A DNA stretch of 64,000 nt, taken from Hermatobates lingyangjiaoensis (taxonomy: Eukaryota > Arthropoda > Insecta > Hemiptera > Hermatobatidae). Shown here piece by piece: positions 46,640-57,637 of the stretch; within the stretch, counting starts at the first letter, position 1; each line of letters begins with the position of its first letter. Location of the stretch: NCBI GenBank assembly GCA_026182355.1, contig JAPFBL010000255.1, positions 4,651,501 to 4,715,500 of the forward strand. The letters are read 5' to 3'. The notes below the pieces were generated by a model. The model did not search any database. It was not told where the DNA came from and was given only the letters and a program-made list of their open reading frames with translations. The translations under genes and the position numbers were made by a program.

Positions 46640-48145
46640 CCTATCAGAGGTCTCATTTAAATTTTTTACTAGAAATAGACGACAAGTTTCCCGAATCGCT
46701 CATCTCTTGTGTAGAAAAGTGATCACAAAATGACGGCAATGAACGTTCACTCACAGAAACATAAATTAAAACACATTATATTAAAGATAAAATTTATCAT
46801 ATTTTCAGCAACATTTGAAAGGGTTCAAAAATGTGAAGTAAGGATAAGTATAATGTTTAACACATCGCAAAAAAATGTTAGCGTTTTTTTCTGAACTACA
46901 CTATATTTTATTTCTTCTTCTGTTTAACTTTAGTACGTTCTTACTTGATTACGACACCATCAATGATCTCAATCATTGCTGATGATGACCACACCATCTG
47001 CTGATTAGCGGCAGAACTCAAATTGTTAAAAAATTCTATTTTATGTGTTTAAACATATTTGTGTTCGATGTCCTTCTCATATTATGGACGTACATAGAAA
47101 AAATGTACTAACTAATTTTACTACTTCGTTATTAACTTATTAAAACTGTTGCTAAACACAAGTAATTTAGAATCAAATATTATTGAATATTTCATTTTTT
47201 CCACTTATAATTTCTTGTGTTCAATAATCAAATATAAAGTATAAGATAACATTTCTATTGGAATTATAATGCCTTACTATTAAATGAATATAAGTTTTCC
47301 TCCTGGGGCTCAGGTCCCTAATGGATGCATTCTTCGCCTTTCTTTGCTACTGAAGACTTGAGATTAGAATTTTGGTCAAAATTATAGATAATTTATGAGA
47401 ACAGTGGAAAATGTTCACTTCACGTCTTTGGTCAGAGCGAACTGTCTGCCTCAAGTCTCCACGACACTTCTTAAATATCCCTATAAAAATACTTGAGCGG
47501 GTAATATTTAAGATTCCTATTTATAGCAAAAAGAATAATGTGGCTCATACATAACTATAGTATCTGTCAAATGACAAACGAGCGACATTTTTTTATTGAA
47601 GATGGGAGCGAATAAGTGTAAACAAACACAAAAACAATTCTGCACAAGAGATGTATATATTTAATATCATTGTTCATAAAAAGACCGCCTCTTTATTAAA
47701 ATGTTTTAAGCTTCAACAATTTTTTATTTACGATTAACTTGGTTGTACAGTTCCAGTATTATAGTGTTTCAGTTTCTTGGCATAATTATTTGTTCTTACT
47801 AGTAATACATTCAAATTATGGAGATCGTCATCCAAAGAACTGATGACTTTTAGTTCTCCTTCGTTTACCTCCATGTTTCACGTTAAATATTCATGGATAA
47901 TACTTTTTTAATTTCCATTATTTATTCTAATGTCATCTGATCCTTTATACATAAATTGGCAGCTGGAAGTGCAAATTTATTTTTGAGTGTAAACAAACAA
48001 TGCTGTTATTTACCAAACATTACTAACGGCAACTGTTGTTTTGGATGGTTTACTATTGAGTCAGGGATGATAGAGAATAATCTTGGGAACTGAGCCAAAT
48101 TCCTACCACAAATAGACGACCAGCTTCCTTAATCGTTGTCCACCG
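46640..48145. repeat. Internal direct repeat within the 4.65-kb element (about 45 bp)
   Basis: AGAAATAGACGACAAGTTTC with CCGAATCG at about 46,672-46,700 recurs as CAAATAGACGACCAGCTTCC with TTAATCG at about 48,111-48,137, with related flanks (AAATT..TAC upstream). This suggests an internal duplication or two related inserts. The stretch between them has no readable gene. Confidence 0.5.
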
Positions 48146-48418
48146 GGGGGGTTGACGTGCCCATGTAGCCATCATTAGTAAATCTCGTAACATTTCCATC
48201 AGTTTGTATTTCATTTAATTAAAATATTAATTAATTATATTTTTCTCATTTAATACATTAGTATAGACATACTGTACTTAATGTAAAGGATTCTACAATA
48301 ATCTTCAAACATTAAAGTTTGTAAAGGCTCAAAACATACTTAAATTATTCTATTGTAAATCATTATACTTTCCGACTTAAAGAATGTTGTAATATAATTT
48401 TCTGGAGAGAGTTTTTTT

Positions 48419-50035
48419 ACTTTACTATAAGTAAAGTATAGTGATCGTGAAAAAATTCGATCTCGAGATTTTGACGGAATTACATGTTTTGAGGTCCCAG
48501 AAGTCGTTTTATGACGTTTTTACGATGATGTCTGTGTGTGTGTGTGGGTGGGTGGATGGGTGGGTGAGTGTGTTAGCATTGCTTGTTACCACGCTACGGT
48601 CCAGAATCTTTGATGGATCAAGTTGATATTTTACACAAAAATGGGTCTCATAAAGGCTAAGATCCCTATTGTTTCGGAAGAATTATGCATGATGGGAAAG
48701 TCACTTTTTTTTGCCAAAAACCGTTTTTTTTAAAACATTTATTTCTCTTAAACTGATAACCCTAGAGTTTTGAAATTTTGATATTATCTTTGAGGTTTCA
48801 AATGCAACAAACGAAAAATATATTCAGAATTTTAAAACAACAGGAAATATTTTTTTTTTCAATAAAATGTAAAAATTTTGACTTATAATTCAATCTCAAA
48901 CCTTGTGAGAACGATACAAGCCATACTGTTTGACGGACAAGAATGAATCTATGCCTACAAATAGAACATTATATGGAGAATGAGTTGAGATATTTTTTTT
49001 CCAAAATTACATTCGCTAAAGGGGCGTTACAGTACGATTTGTGTTTTTAGAAAATGTTTTTTTGACGCCAAACGGCTCGTTAAAAAATAATGAAAAATTG
49101 ACCAAAAATGGAACAAAAAATTAGCAATTTATAAAAAAAAAATCAAGAAGTTTCAATTACGGGAAAGAGCAATAACGATATAAAAACTCTTGGTTTATCC
49201 TAGACTAAGAGATCACCTGCTATACTTGTCGAATTTTTTGTATTTTTTTACATTGTTTACATTGTTTACATTGACTTAGAATTTTTTTGAGCGAATCCAC
49301 TGAGATAAAATTGATGTTTCTAATGGAAAAATGAAAATATATTATTGACTTATAAGATATGTAAGAGGAATAATATTGTGCAGGTAAATGATAACACTCA
49401 TTAAAAAAAAATTCGTATATATGTTATTTGACAAAGGGGAAGGAAAATGATCTTATTAAATACTAAGAAGCCATAAAATTCCCAGTATAATAATTCTGTT
49501 AAAAACCAAAAATGTAAAAGATAATTCAAAATATAAATCTTTCGTTTAGAGATTAATAACTGTAATTATCGTACATCTTTAATTAACAAATCACGTTTAA
49601 ACATCATTTTCTTCGCTGTTTAAGATGTTTTTCAGAGAAAAAAAGGGTATTTTACTGTTTCAAATTTGAAAATTTTACATTAATATTCAATGTAGAAGGA
49701 TGTCAAGTAAACGATGTAAGAAATCTACTGGCTATTTGAACAATAGCCTTGTTCTCTTGTAGGATAATATTTCGTATCAAGAAATGTTCACTTTGGTTTT
49801 TCAAAAATGTTATTACTGCTGTCGTTATACTAATGAAAATATTTGCAAATAATAAATTATTTGTGATGTACAAAAATAAGCTTATAAATTGATATGTCCT
49901 TCAATCACTATCTGCACTACCTCACGAATGCAATGCTAATAATTATATCCCATTTAGATATTTATGTTATGCTTAAATGATACGTTATGTTTTATATACT
50001 CAAGAAATTTGACATTGAGTTACTTATAGTAAAGT
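48419..50035. mobile_element. Nested 1.6-kb element with 16-bp perfect terminal inverted repeats
   Basis: The left end ACTTTACTATAAGTAA (48,419-48,434) is the exact reverse complement of the right end TTACTTATAGTAAAGT (50,020-50,035). Inside the left end a second inverted partner (AGTATAGTGATCGTG) and GATCTCGAGATTTTGACGG follow, then a (TG)n/GGTGG tract at 48,528-48,572. The rest is T-run-rich with several blocks of seven to ten T or A. No open frame of note and no transposase is seen. A clear target duplication was not found. It lies wholly inside the 46,110-50,758 element, so it inserted later. Confidence 0.65.
48526..48575. repeat. (TG)n / GGTGGG-type microsatellite
   Basis: TGTCTGTGTGTGTGTGTGGG is followed by TGGGTGGATGGGTGGGTGAG. 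It lies near the left end of the nested 1.6-kb element and makes the 61-codon plus-strand frame there unreliable. Confidence 0.9.
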
Positions 50036-50759
50036 AGATTGTAGGCCACTCCAGATTTTTTTTATAGTAAACCATAACATTTGCATAAACCTGGAAATAA
50101 AAAATTATCATCAACATTTTTGATAAACATTTTCGTCAAAGTATCTGTCAAAGTTATCAAAATTATTATTTAAAAATTGATCAAATTTTATTAATATTTA
50201 TTTTTTTATAAATTTTTTTTTAAAAAACTACATTGAAAACAGCATATTATAACAAATCTTTGACTAAAAATTAAAAGTTTAAAAGCCCCATTGATTTTGG
50301 GTATAAATCTAGTTGTAAATGTTTGTATCTCAATCAAGAATATATAATTAATTTATATTAGTGAATTGATTAATTAAATCTTACGAAGGACATAGAAAGT
50401 TTAATGTGCTTCAGAAGAGTGGAAACATCCACCTCATCATAATTCCCGAAAAGCATACCAACAGATTTGGTCAATAAAATAGAGTAGCCCATCTAATTAT
50501 ATAATTGATTATTCAATGAACGAAATCCATGCAATTTTTTCATTATGTAATGTACAATTTTTATTTCCTATTGCAGATGTGAAAATAGTAATGAATATAT
50601 CAACCTTATGTACGAAGTAAGGTTTTATTGTTATTTTATTTTATAAAGACTTACTTAATATATATAAAATATATTATTTTATATATATTATAAAATTTTA
50701 AATTTTATCCGAGATAAACGAGACTTTCGTCACAGTTGTGATCAGATCTTAGATCAGAT

Positions 50760-51690
50760 TTGATCAACATATTTTTGTAAAAATAATTTATTGAGAAAAT
50801 ACAGGAAAATTAATTGTTACCATTGGCCAATGGGAATTTGGTTTTTCCCATTATCTAAATTATAAAATATAGTTTATTTTACATTTGCTATAGTAATCTA
50901 CGTTATTGAATTTATACTTTTTTCCAGTTCATGGGTAACTTTTTCTCTTCTTAATTCAAATTTATTTTCTTTGTCCTGTTTTGTAGTCGTATGAAAAGCT
51001 TTAATAAATTGAAATTTATATATGACAATAACTATATGAGATTTAATATAGTTATTGTCAGTGCATTAATAACTACTAGAAATGCTTAATACATAGTACA
51101 GATGATGAATATGATGTATTACATTACATTAATGTCATAATTTTTGAATGTAATGATTTTCTGATTTCAAAAACATTTCCGGTAATATTGGCTGTTTCGT
51201 TGAATATAATTTTGCATGGGAGTAGCTTTCACTAATATTATGATATCAGGCGTTATATTAACTCTTTTGCTTCATGCATAGAAGAGATAAGGTATTTCAG
51301 TTGAATTATAACTGTTGTTATAAGTTTTGTCTTGTAATTCGCTTTGCATCCATTAATTTCCTGATCAGATTAATTGTATTTTTTTAACTAATTGGTTAGA
51401 AAGTTTTCATTTTTCCTTTATTATTCAGCACTTTTTTCAACTAATCTATACTTTCAATTATATGTAATTTATGTTAGGCCTAATTGCTGTTCTTGCTTTA
51501 TAATGTTTTATTTGTTGTCTCAAATCAGATGACGTTGGGTTCATGCTAATTAAATTATATCTATCTTTTAAATAAACGTGAGACTTCTTTATTGTTTTGT
51601 GGGGCGCACTGATAACTGTTTATTATGTTTTGGTACAAGTTGACAATAGAACACTTTAATATACATCACTACATGGATCCCCACATAATA
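50760..51690. other. AT-rich gene-free stretch
   Basis: Nothing is recognised on either strand. A small hairpin (ATGACAATAACTATA ... TATAGTTATTGTCA) is present at about 51,022-51,061. The satellite does not resume here. Confidence 0.5.
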
Positions 51691-51694
51691 CACA

Positions 51695-51866
51695 AAGTCT
51701 CTGTCTATTGCGATGAATTGGCGAATGGAATTAAGAAGTGGCGAAGAAACACAAGGCATGGCGAGTTGATGGAGAGAACAGGGAGAGAACGATTTCAAAA
51801 AGGTCAAGATGGCGAATTCATGGAGTGACGAAGAGACGCTTCCAACCAGGTCAAGATGGCGAAAAC
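51695..51866. repeat. GC-richer patch with imperfect short direct repeats
   Basis: AGGTCAAGATGGCGAA occurs at about 51,803 and again at about 51,848, with related GGCGAGTTGATGGAG / GGCGAATTCATGGAG pieces near 51,760 and 51,814. The open frame over it is not convincing. It leads directly into the 17-bp array. Confidence 0.55.
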
Positions 51867-51984
51867 AACTGGTTCTTACTAACAGCTGGTTCTTAAGAAC
51901 AGCTGGTTCTAAAGAACAGCTGGTTCTTAAGAACAGCTGGTTCTAAAGAACAGCTGGTTCTTAAGAACAGCTGGTTCTTACAGA
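51867..51984. repeat. 17-bp tandem repeat, 7 units, alternating two variants
   Basis: GGTTCT starts at 51,871, 51,888, 51,905, 51,922, 51,939, 51,956 and 51,973, exactly 17 bases apart. The unit is AGCTGGTTCTTAAGAAC, alternating over most of the array with AGCTGGTTCTAAAGAAC. The first variant contains the perfect palindrome GTTCTTAAGAAC, and every junction makes CAGCTG. The alternation implies a 34-bp higher-order unit. Confidence 0.97.
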
Positions 51985-52540
51985 CTTGCGTTAGTGTTGC
52001 CGCTACAGTTTATTTTATTTTGATGTGTTTCCATTGCGGACTTTCAGCTTGGTTTTTTAAAGTATTCTTTTTCATAATAAGTTGTTTAGTTTGTTATTGT
52101 GACTTTTTTTTTATAATTACTTTCCCTGTTTTCTTTATTCACTTTTATCATTCTGATATTAATTTGATTAACTTTCAATATTTGTTTTACAAATTTATAT
52201 TCAATTCGCTTGGTCATAATTATTTATTTTCTTAGTCAAACGTGGTTTGTGAGTACCTATTCTCCTTTTTATTTAGTTAATAAATATTTGCTATTGGTAA
52301 TAGATCAGTTCCAAATTCAGTGGTATTATGAATGAAATTATTGTAGTCTAGTAAATATTTCTTTGCTAAATCATTATCTACCACAGTGGCCGTCAGAGGG
52401 TTTCAGAAGCCAGACCACTTTGTGCAGACTACTTTTAGAAGTAAAAATAGAAGGTGACCAGAGTACTTATAGAAGAGATCTATAGAAAGTAGTGTATCTC
52501 ATCTATATATTGGATCTTTTGTTCCATGGAATGCATTCAG
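51985..52540. other. AT-rich stretch, no feature seen
   Basis: T-rich sequence with a Phe-rich 71-codon frame at 52020-52235 that looks accidental. No motif or repeat is recognised before the satellite resumes at about 52,540. Confidence 0.5.
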
Positions 52541-52855
52541 AAATTTCAAAAGTCAAAAAGTAAAAAGATTTCCAAATTTTATATTTTTTTTATTTTGATG
52601 GAAGTCGTATGACAATAGTCAAAAGCTGATGACTAATATAGTAAGTTTGCTTAATTTGATAAATTATTCAACTTGGTGAGCATTCGTCTGAGAGTAGTCA
52701 AAACGTCAACAGGAACAAAATACATATAATGAATTTCATAAATTTTTCCATTTTCATTGTTTTCGTGTGTGAGTAGTCAACACGTGAACAGTATAGTAAT
52801 ATGCTAGGTTTGCTGAATTTGTTAATTTTTTTTTTATAGTATTTCTATTAGAATA
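52540..52855. repeat. Satellite of about 77 bp, second block, left part
   Basis: Four or so units of the satellite seen at 44.76-46.1 kb: AATAGTCAAAAGCTGATGAC, GTAAGTTTGCTTAATTTGAT, AGTAGTCAAAACGTCAACAG, and AGTAGTCAACACGTGAACAG with ATATGCTAGGTTTGCTG. The block is interrupted at 52,855 by the family D insertion and continues after it. Confidence 0.85.
52845..52855. repeat. Left target-site duplication of the family D insertion
   Basis: CTATTAGAATA is repeated exactly at 53,368-53,378 on the far side of the 512-bp foldback. The satellite unit has TTAGAATAGTCA at this place, so the duplicated bases come from the target. Confidence 0.85.
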
Positions 52856-53367
52856 TAGTTAATGGGTTAGTTCCACTGAGGTTAGTAATATTAGAATTAG
52901 TAATAATACATTCCGTCATACCTCGTAAAGTCTCTGTAAAGCTCGACCGGTTTCGGGTCCGCCTGGATCCCATCTTCAAGAGCACCTAACTGACTGTGTG
53001 TGTTGTTTTCCTATAACCTACCTATATATAGTATTTACATTGTGTAATCAGTGTTGTGTGTGTAGGTAATTTTTTTTTTTTTTTTTAAAAAAATTTAAAA
53101 TTTAAAAGACGACACAAGGAACTAGAAATAGATAATGAAATAAGCAATAAAAGAAAAAAACATAACAATTAAAGAAATAGAAAAAAAAAAAATTACCTAC
53201 ACACACAACACTGATTACACAATGTAAATACTATATATAGGTAGGTTATAGGAAAACAACACACACAGTCAGTTAGGTGCTCTTGAAGATGGGATCCAGG
53301 CGGACCCGAAACCGGTCGAGCTTTACAGAGACTTTACGAGGTATGACGGAATGTATTATTACTAATT
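52856..53367. mobile_element. Family D foldback element, 512 bp, with 11-bp target duplication
   Basis: The left arm (52,893 to about 53,080) and right arm (about 53,181-53,369) are reverse complements without a mismatch that I can find over the roughly 150 bases compared. The loop is about 100 bp, A-rich with T-run and A-run edges. CTATTAGAATA stands on both sides (52,845-52,855 and 53,368-53,378), and the satellite reads through once the insert is removed. Each arm contains, on the arm's outward strand, TTGAAGATGGGATCCAGGCG then GACCCGAAACCGGTCGAG: a hairpin followed by CGAAAC, like the other tails here. I infer two head-to-head retroelement ends, a PLE-type foldback; a DNA foldback transposon is the alternative. 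Confidence 0.88.
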
Positions 53368-53378
53368 CTATTAGAATA
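53368..53378. repeat. Right target-site duplication of the family D insertion
   Basis: An exact second copy of CTATTAGAATA, followed by GTCAGAACG, which is the normal continuation of the satellite unit. Confidence 0.85.
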
Positions 53379-53650
53379 GTCAGAACGACAAAACGACTAT
53401 CATATGTTATCTAAATTTGAAAACATTTTTCATTTTCATGGTATTTGTGTGAAAATAGTCGAAAAGTAAAGAGTAAGTAATTTTATATTTTTCTTATTTT
53501 CATAGCCGCTTACTACTTTTCATAGTCATTTCAGGTTACTTGTCAATAGTCAAAAGGTGATGACTAATATAGTAACTTTGCTTAATTTGATACATTATTT
53601 TATTTGAATAGCATTCGTCTGAATCAAAATGTGTTCAGTAATATGATAGG
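53379..53650. repeat. Satellite of about 77 bp, second block, right part
   Basis: Units continue with AATAGTCGAAAAGTAAAGAG, CAATAGTCAAAAGGTGATGA and CTTTGCTTAATTTGATACAT, then fade into AT-rich sequence by about 53,650. The match to the left part at 52,610-52,650 (AAAAGCTGATGACTAATATA against AAAAGGTGATGACTAATATA) supports a higher-order repeat several units long. Confidence 0.8.
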
Positions 53651-53654
53651 TTTG

Positions 53655-56190
53655 ATGAATGTTCTTTATATTCATTTTAAGTAAAATGAAACATATATTA
53701 TAACTATAATATATTAATTGATATGAGTTTTTATAATATCTGTACATGTTGAATATTTTATATTTATCTCTCTCCACAATACAATGTACCACAAATGGTT
53801 AATATTTATCAAGACACGTTAACGTTGTCCAAATGGAGCGTAAAGAATACTGCTTTCATTAATAACAATGGCTTACTTTATACAAATGAACAAAGGATTC
53901 ATCTCATTTCCTAATACGCTCATACTTCTATTAAAAAAAATCATCTGGTGTGAGATGCCAAATGACTTTTATTTTTTTATAATAAATACACAATAAATAA
54001 TTGGAAATAATTAATGACCGAAATAGTGTCACATTTAATTATTATACTTCAAAGATTACAGTTATCAGTAATCTGAAATACATAATGAGGATTTTGATTT
54101 ATTCATTGTTTATGTTTAGAAAATCTTTCTTCGTTTCTCAACACAAACACTAATAGACTTATAAGGACAATAACAGGACTTCGCTATATTATTATTAACT
54201 AAAATTGTAACCCCTTGATTTTTATAATAACAGTTTAATGAATTCGGATAAACTGCAATATCTGCCATTCATTACTTTATTTATTATTTCGTGTATACAC
54301 TTTGTTTATAGCATTATAACTTTTGTAATACTGAAATAATCTTAATTAGAGCACTTAAAAAGTTTGTTAACAATGTTTCAGACTAGTTTTTTTTATATTT
54401 GACCCTATTAGGTATACACTCACATCCTCCCAGTATTAGGGACGAAATTTAACTGAAAATAAAAATATCAACTCAAATAAATTACTATATTGATTGATTT
54501 AATCAAATGGCTTTAAGATCATTCAATATATTTCGGTTATATAATATGTTTTATGTGAATAAGATAATCTGATGAAAATAAACCTTAGTATTCTTAAAAA
54601 AACTAAAAATATTTGACAATTTTGGATTAAGGTTTTATTGGAATCATTTCCTGACGAGTATTCACTTTAATTCCGGTTTTGTTCCACAAAATAGGAAACA
54701 ACTTCATGACAACAAATCATGCAAGTGCATAACATGGAATAAAAAAACAAAGAAGAGAAATACATAGGTACAATTATTCATGATTAACAAGTTTGGTGGG
54801 CAGATAAAAAATCGTGCCAACTTTATGACCTAACTTTGCTTTGTTACAATTCTCGCAACATGAGTGTCGTTCTCTGCTTTGAAAACAAACCGGTATGAAA
54901 ACATTTGGTAATTTACGACTGATCCCTGGGATCCAAATTATTGCCGGGAAAGTTTTATTCCCTTGAGATATTTCATTAGGGGCAATATTTCATATTTGGT
55001 GCTCATGTGGAGCTCACTTCAGCAAGGCCACTAATGTAAAATACGAGCATTTCTGGTCCCACAATGCAAAATAACTCACTTGTCATTATTTACAGATATT
55101 GCTAGTATTTAAATTAATTTTCAATGGCTCAGTACGATTACAACACATCAGGTTATATTATATAACTTACTTTTAAATTAGTCAATTTTTCTTAGTACAT
55201 TTTTGTATATTTCTAACATAGAAACATATAATAAATAAAACAACACCTTGTTTACTTGATTATATAAAACAATAGTTTATAATTAATTCAAAACTAATAA
55301 ATATACAATTTACTCCTTTATAACTAATACTTTTTTGATGAATTATATTTCTGGTTTAAAGGTTTAAGGACATAAATTTGGTTTAATTTAAGAGTTGATA
55401 AATTTTCTACAAATTTGAAATATCTTTTCCAAAATTAAGTACGAGTAACCCAATAAATATTCATACCATGGAAACTGTGGGGTACAGGCTGCAAAAATCT
55501 TATAAAAACAGTAGGCAATATGCTTATACTCGTAATATCTATAAAATGTATTGCCGAGCATAATAATCAATAACATGTGAAGAGCTCAAGAGAGAATAGA
55601 GTCATATGTCAATGGAACAAGCGAGACAAGAGAATTAAAGCTAACGCATTAGGCATTAGTGCAAGCATACGTATCTGAAGGCAATAATAAATGAGATTTA
55701 AGCTAATTTTTAGGCTCCAATCAATGTTTTATATCTATTAAATAAAATATCTTACAAAATAAATCATGAATTTTACTACAAACAATAATATTTTTATGTA
55801 GATTCAATCTCAATTTGTCAATGGCCTCAAAAAATTCATTATGAGATTCTTAAAACAAGTTCATAGATGAATTTTAATTAATAGGGAACTAGATTGGAAG
55901 AGTTAAGCTGCAGAGCTTAACTACTCTAATACAAAATATTTAGAATTTTTACTAAAATAAAAGGAAATTTAGTTTGCTATCAGTAGAAATGATTTATATG
56001 TAATGCCCCAGAAATGCACTGAGTACGCTAGGCTTTATCATTTCACACGATAAATATTTCAACTTTACTGATACATTAAATGCACTCTACATATGATTAT
56101 AAGACTAATAGCAGAATTGTTATTAGTAGTCTGGTTGACTATTATATGGTATTAATCCTAAGGTACCTGTTCAAAACAGTTTTTAAACAT
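53655..56190. other. AT-rich gene-free stretch
   Basis: No gene or repeat is recognised. A slightly GC-richer part at 54,780-55,060 has no long frame. The rest is filler. Confidence 0.5.
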
Positions 56191-56195
56191 ATATG

Positions 56196-56197
<2 letters not shown>

Positions 56198-56240
<43 letters not shown>
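56198..56240. repeat. (TA)n microsatellite
   Basis: A pure TA run ends at AAAGATTTCAC, the outer end of a family A tail. A second, shorter TA run lies on the other side of the palindrome (56,434-56,450). Confidence 0.95.
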
Positions 56241-56243
<3 letters not shown>

Positions 56244-56437
56244 ATTTCACATAAACACGTGAAATAACAATCAATGATCAAACCACAATAAGAAAATGGG
56301 AAAGCAAGACAAGGGAAGCGGTCTTCGTCAGAGTCAAAAACCCAGAGTCAGGGTTTTTGACTCTGACGAAGACCGCTTGACACGGTTAAAAGATCTTAGT
56401 CTTGCTTTCCCATTTTCTTATTGTGGTTTGATCATAT
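56241..56437. mobile_element. Family A tails head to head (palindrome, older copy)
   Basis: The left half starts AAGATTTCACATAAACACGT and includes ACCACAATAAGAAAATGGGA. The centre is GTCAAAAACCCAGAGTCAGG. The right half reads TTTTTGACTCTGACGAAGAC, then CGCTTGACACGGTTAAAAGA, and ends TTATTGTGGTTTGATCAT. The left half lacks about 20 bases (the CGGTT...CTTAG zone) that the right half keeps, and GAAAG has become AAAAG on the right. It is therefore decayed compared with the 61.4-kb palindrome. No coding sequence. Confidence 0.85.
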
Positions 56438-56454
56438 ATATATAGTATATAAAT

Positions 56455-57595
56455 TGCTATATTTAATACCTCTACCGCTATTGCTTTTAATCTTTACTTC
56501 AACTTTTAGTTGAACTAAAAGATACTATTTTAGTTCAATTGTCAGCCTAAAAGGTATTCCTAAACAAATGTATTTTGATATTTTCAACAAACCATAAAAA
56601 GACGATAGTAGAAGGGAAAACTGCAATGGACGTAAAGTAAGACCTACATATTTTATAAGCTTTCGCCTCACTTGCTGAATGAACAAACCACTTAAAAGCA
56701 AACATGCTCAAAAATAAATTTTTGTTCTTGTTTGCATTATCAGTATTGAATTTATAATGCTTGAAAACTCAGAATAAAAACCTGTGAACATTTATTTACT
56801 ATATTTTTGGCTTACTGTTGTTTATATATAATTTTTTTTTAAAATGTGTTTACACCAGTAAATTTCCGAGTGGAATATTAAAGAGAGACGTATGTTTTCA
56901 ATGGCTTGTTTCATATTTCATCCAGTTGGATTTAATAAAATATTCATTTGGACTTGAAATGTATATAAGGGAAGTAAGAAAAAATACAAAATATAGAGTT
57001 ATTCCAATAACCGAATGCTTGATTAAACAATTTTAAGTTAACTTTTTTTCGTGTAATTAATTTAAAACAGTACAGAATGATATTAAAAACTGATTAAAAT
57101 AAACTATATGTGTTACGTTTTTAATTGATTATATATGAAAGTTTTCTCGATCACATATGTTTTGCACTATTTTTTATAATTGAAGTTTAGTCCACCGTGA
57201 TAGAGTTCCCAAAAAGACACTTGAAATAAATGTTTCATTTATATTTGTAGACACATCTCGAGGTGCATCAATATTGTGTTAATGTAGCCTTAAAGATGAT
57301 CATAAATATAGACTAAACGATGACCTAAGGTGTCTAATGCGTGCGTGAACTAAAGTCGTACTGGTTTATCGGAAGATACACTGTTATTTTCATTATCATG
57401 TAGATGTAATTTCTTCTTTCAAATTATTTATTAAAGTTTTGTTTTCAAGGTGTGGTTCATGTATGTTGACCACAATCTATAGAAATGCCAATAACCTATA
57501 GAAAATAGAAAGACAAAAGAATGTTTCCCAAAAAAACTCATCAATGTTGAGGTTGCAACGGTTTACAAAAATATTTGTTAAAACTTTATTTCCTG
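56455..57595. other. AT-rich gene-free stretch
   Basis: I see no gene or repeat family. The 72-codon plus-strand frame at 56818-57036 is unrecognised and unsupported. Confidence 0.5.
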
Positions 57596-57598
57596 GCA

Positions 57599-57599
<1 letters not shown>

Positions 57600-57634
<35 letters not shown>
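57600..57634. repeat. (TA)n microsatellite at the 3' end of a minus-strand PLE
   Basis: A pure TA run. Going into it on the minus strand is the tail of the PLE remnant at 57.64-59.30 kb, in the same position as the TA run at 27,815-27,866 relative to the family E element. Confidence 0.95.

Positions 57635-57637
<3 letters not shown>

Larger units (their letters stand above)
46110..50758. mobile_element. 4.65-kb element with long imperfect terminal inverted repeats
   Basis: The left end starts TCTGATCTAAGATCTGATCA (46,110-46,129) and the right end (50,739-50,758) is its exact reverse complement, each followed inward by a related GACGAAA segment. Further in, longer inverted blocks continue. 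GTGAGGTGGATGTTTTCACT (near 46,168) pairs with the complement of 50,417-50,440. AACTTCCTATGTCCTTCCTA with AATTAATCAATTCA (46,258-46,300) pairs with the complement of 50,360-50,405. Between the outer and inner blocks the right side has about 280 extra bases. No transposase or other coding motif is found, so it is non-autonomous or eroded. A second element is nested at 48,419-50,035. Superfamily not recognised. Confidence 0.75.
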
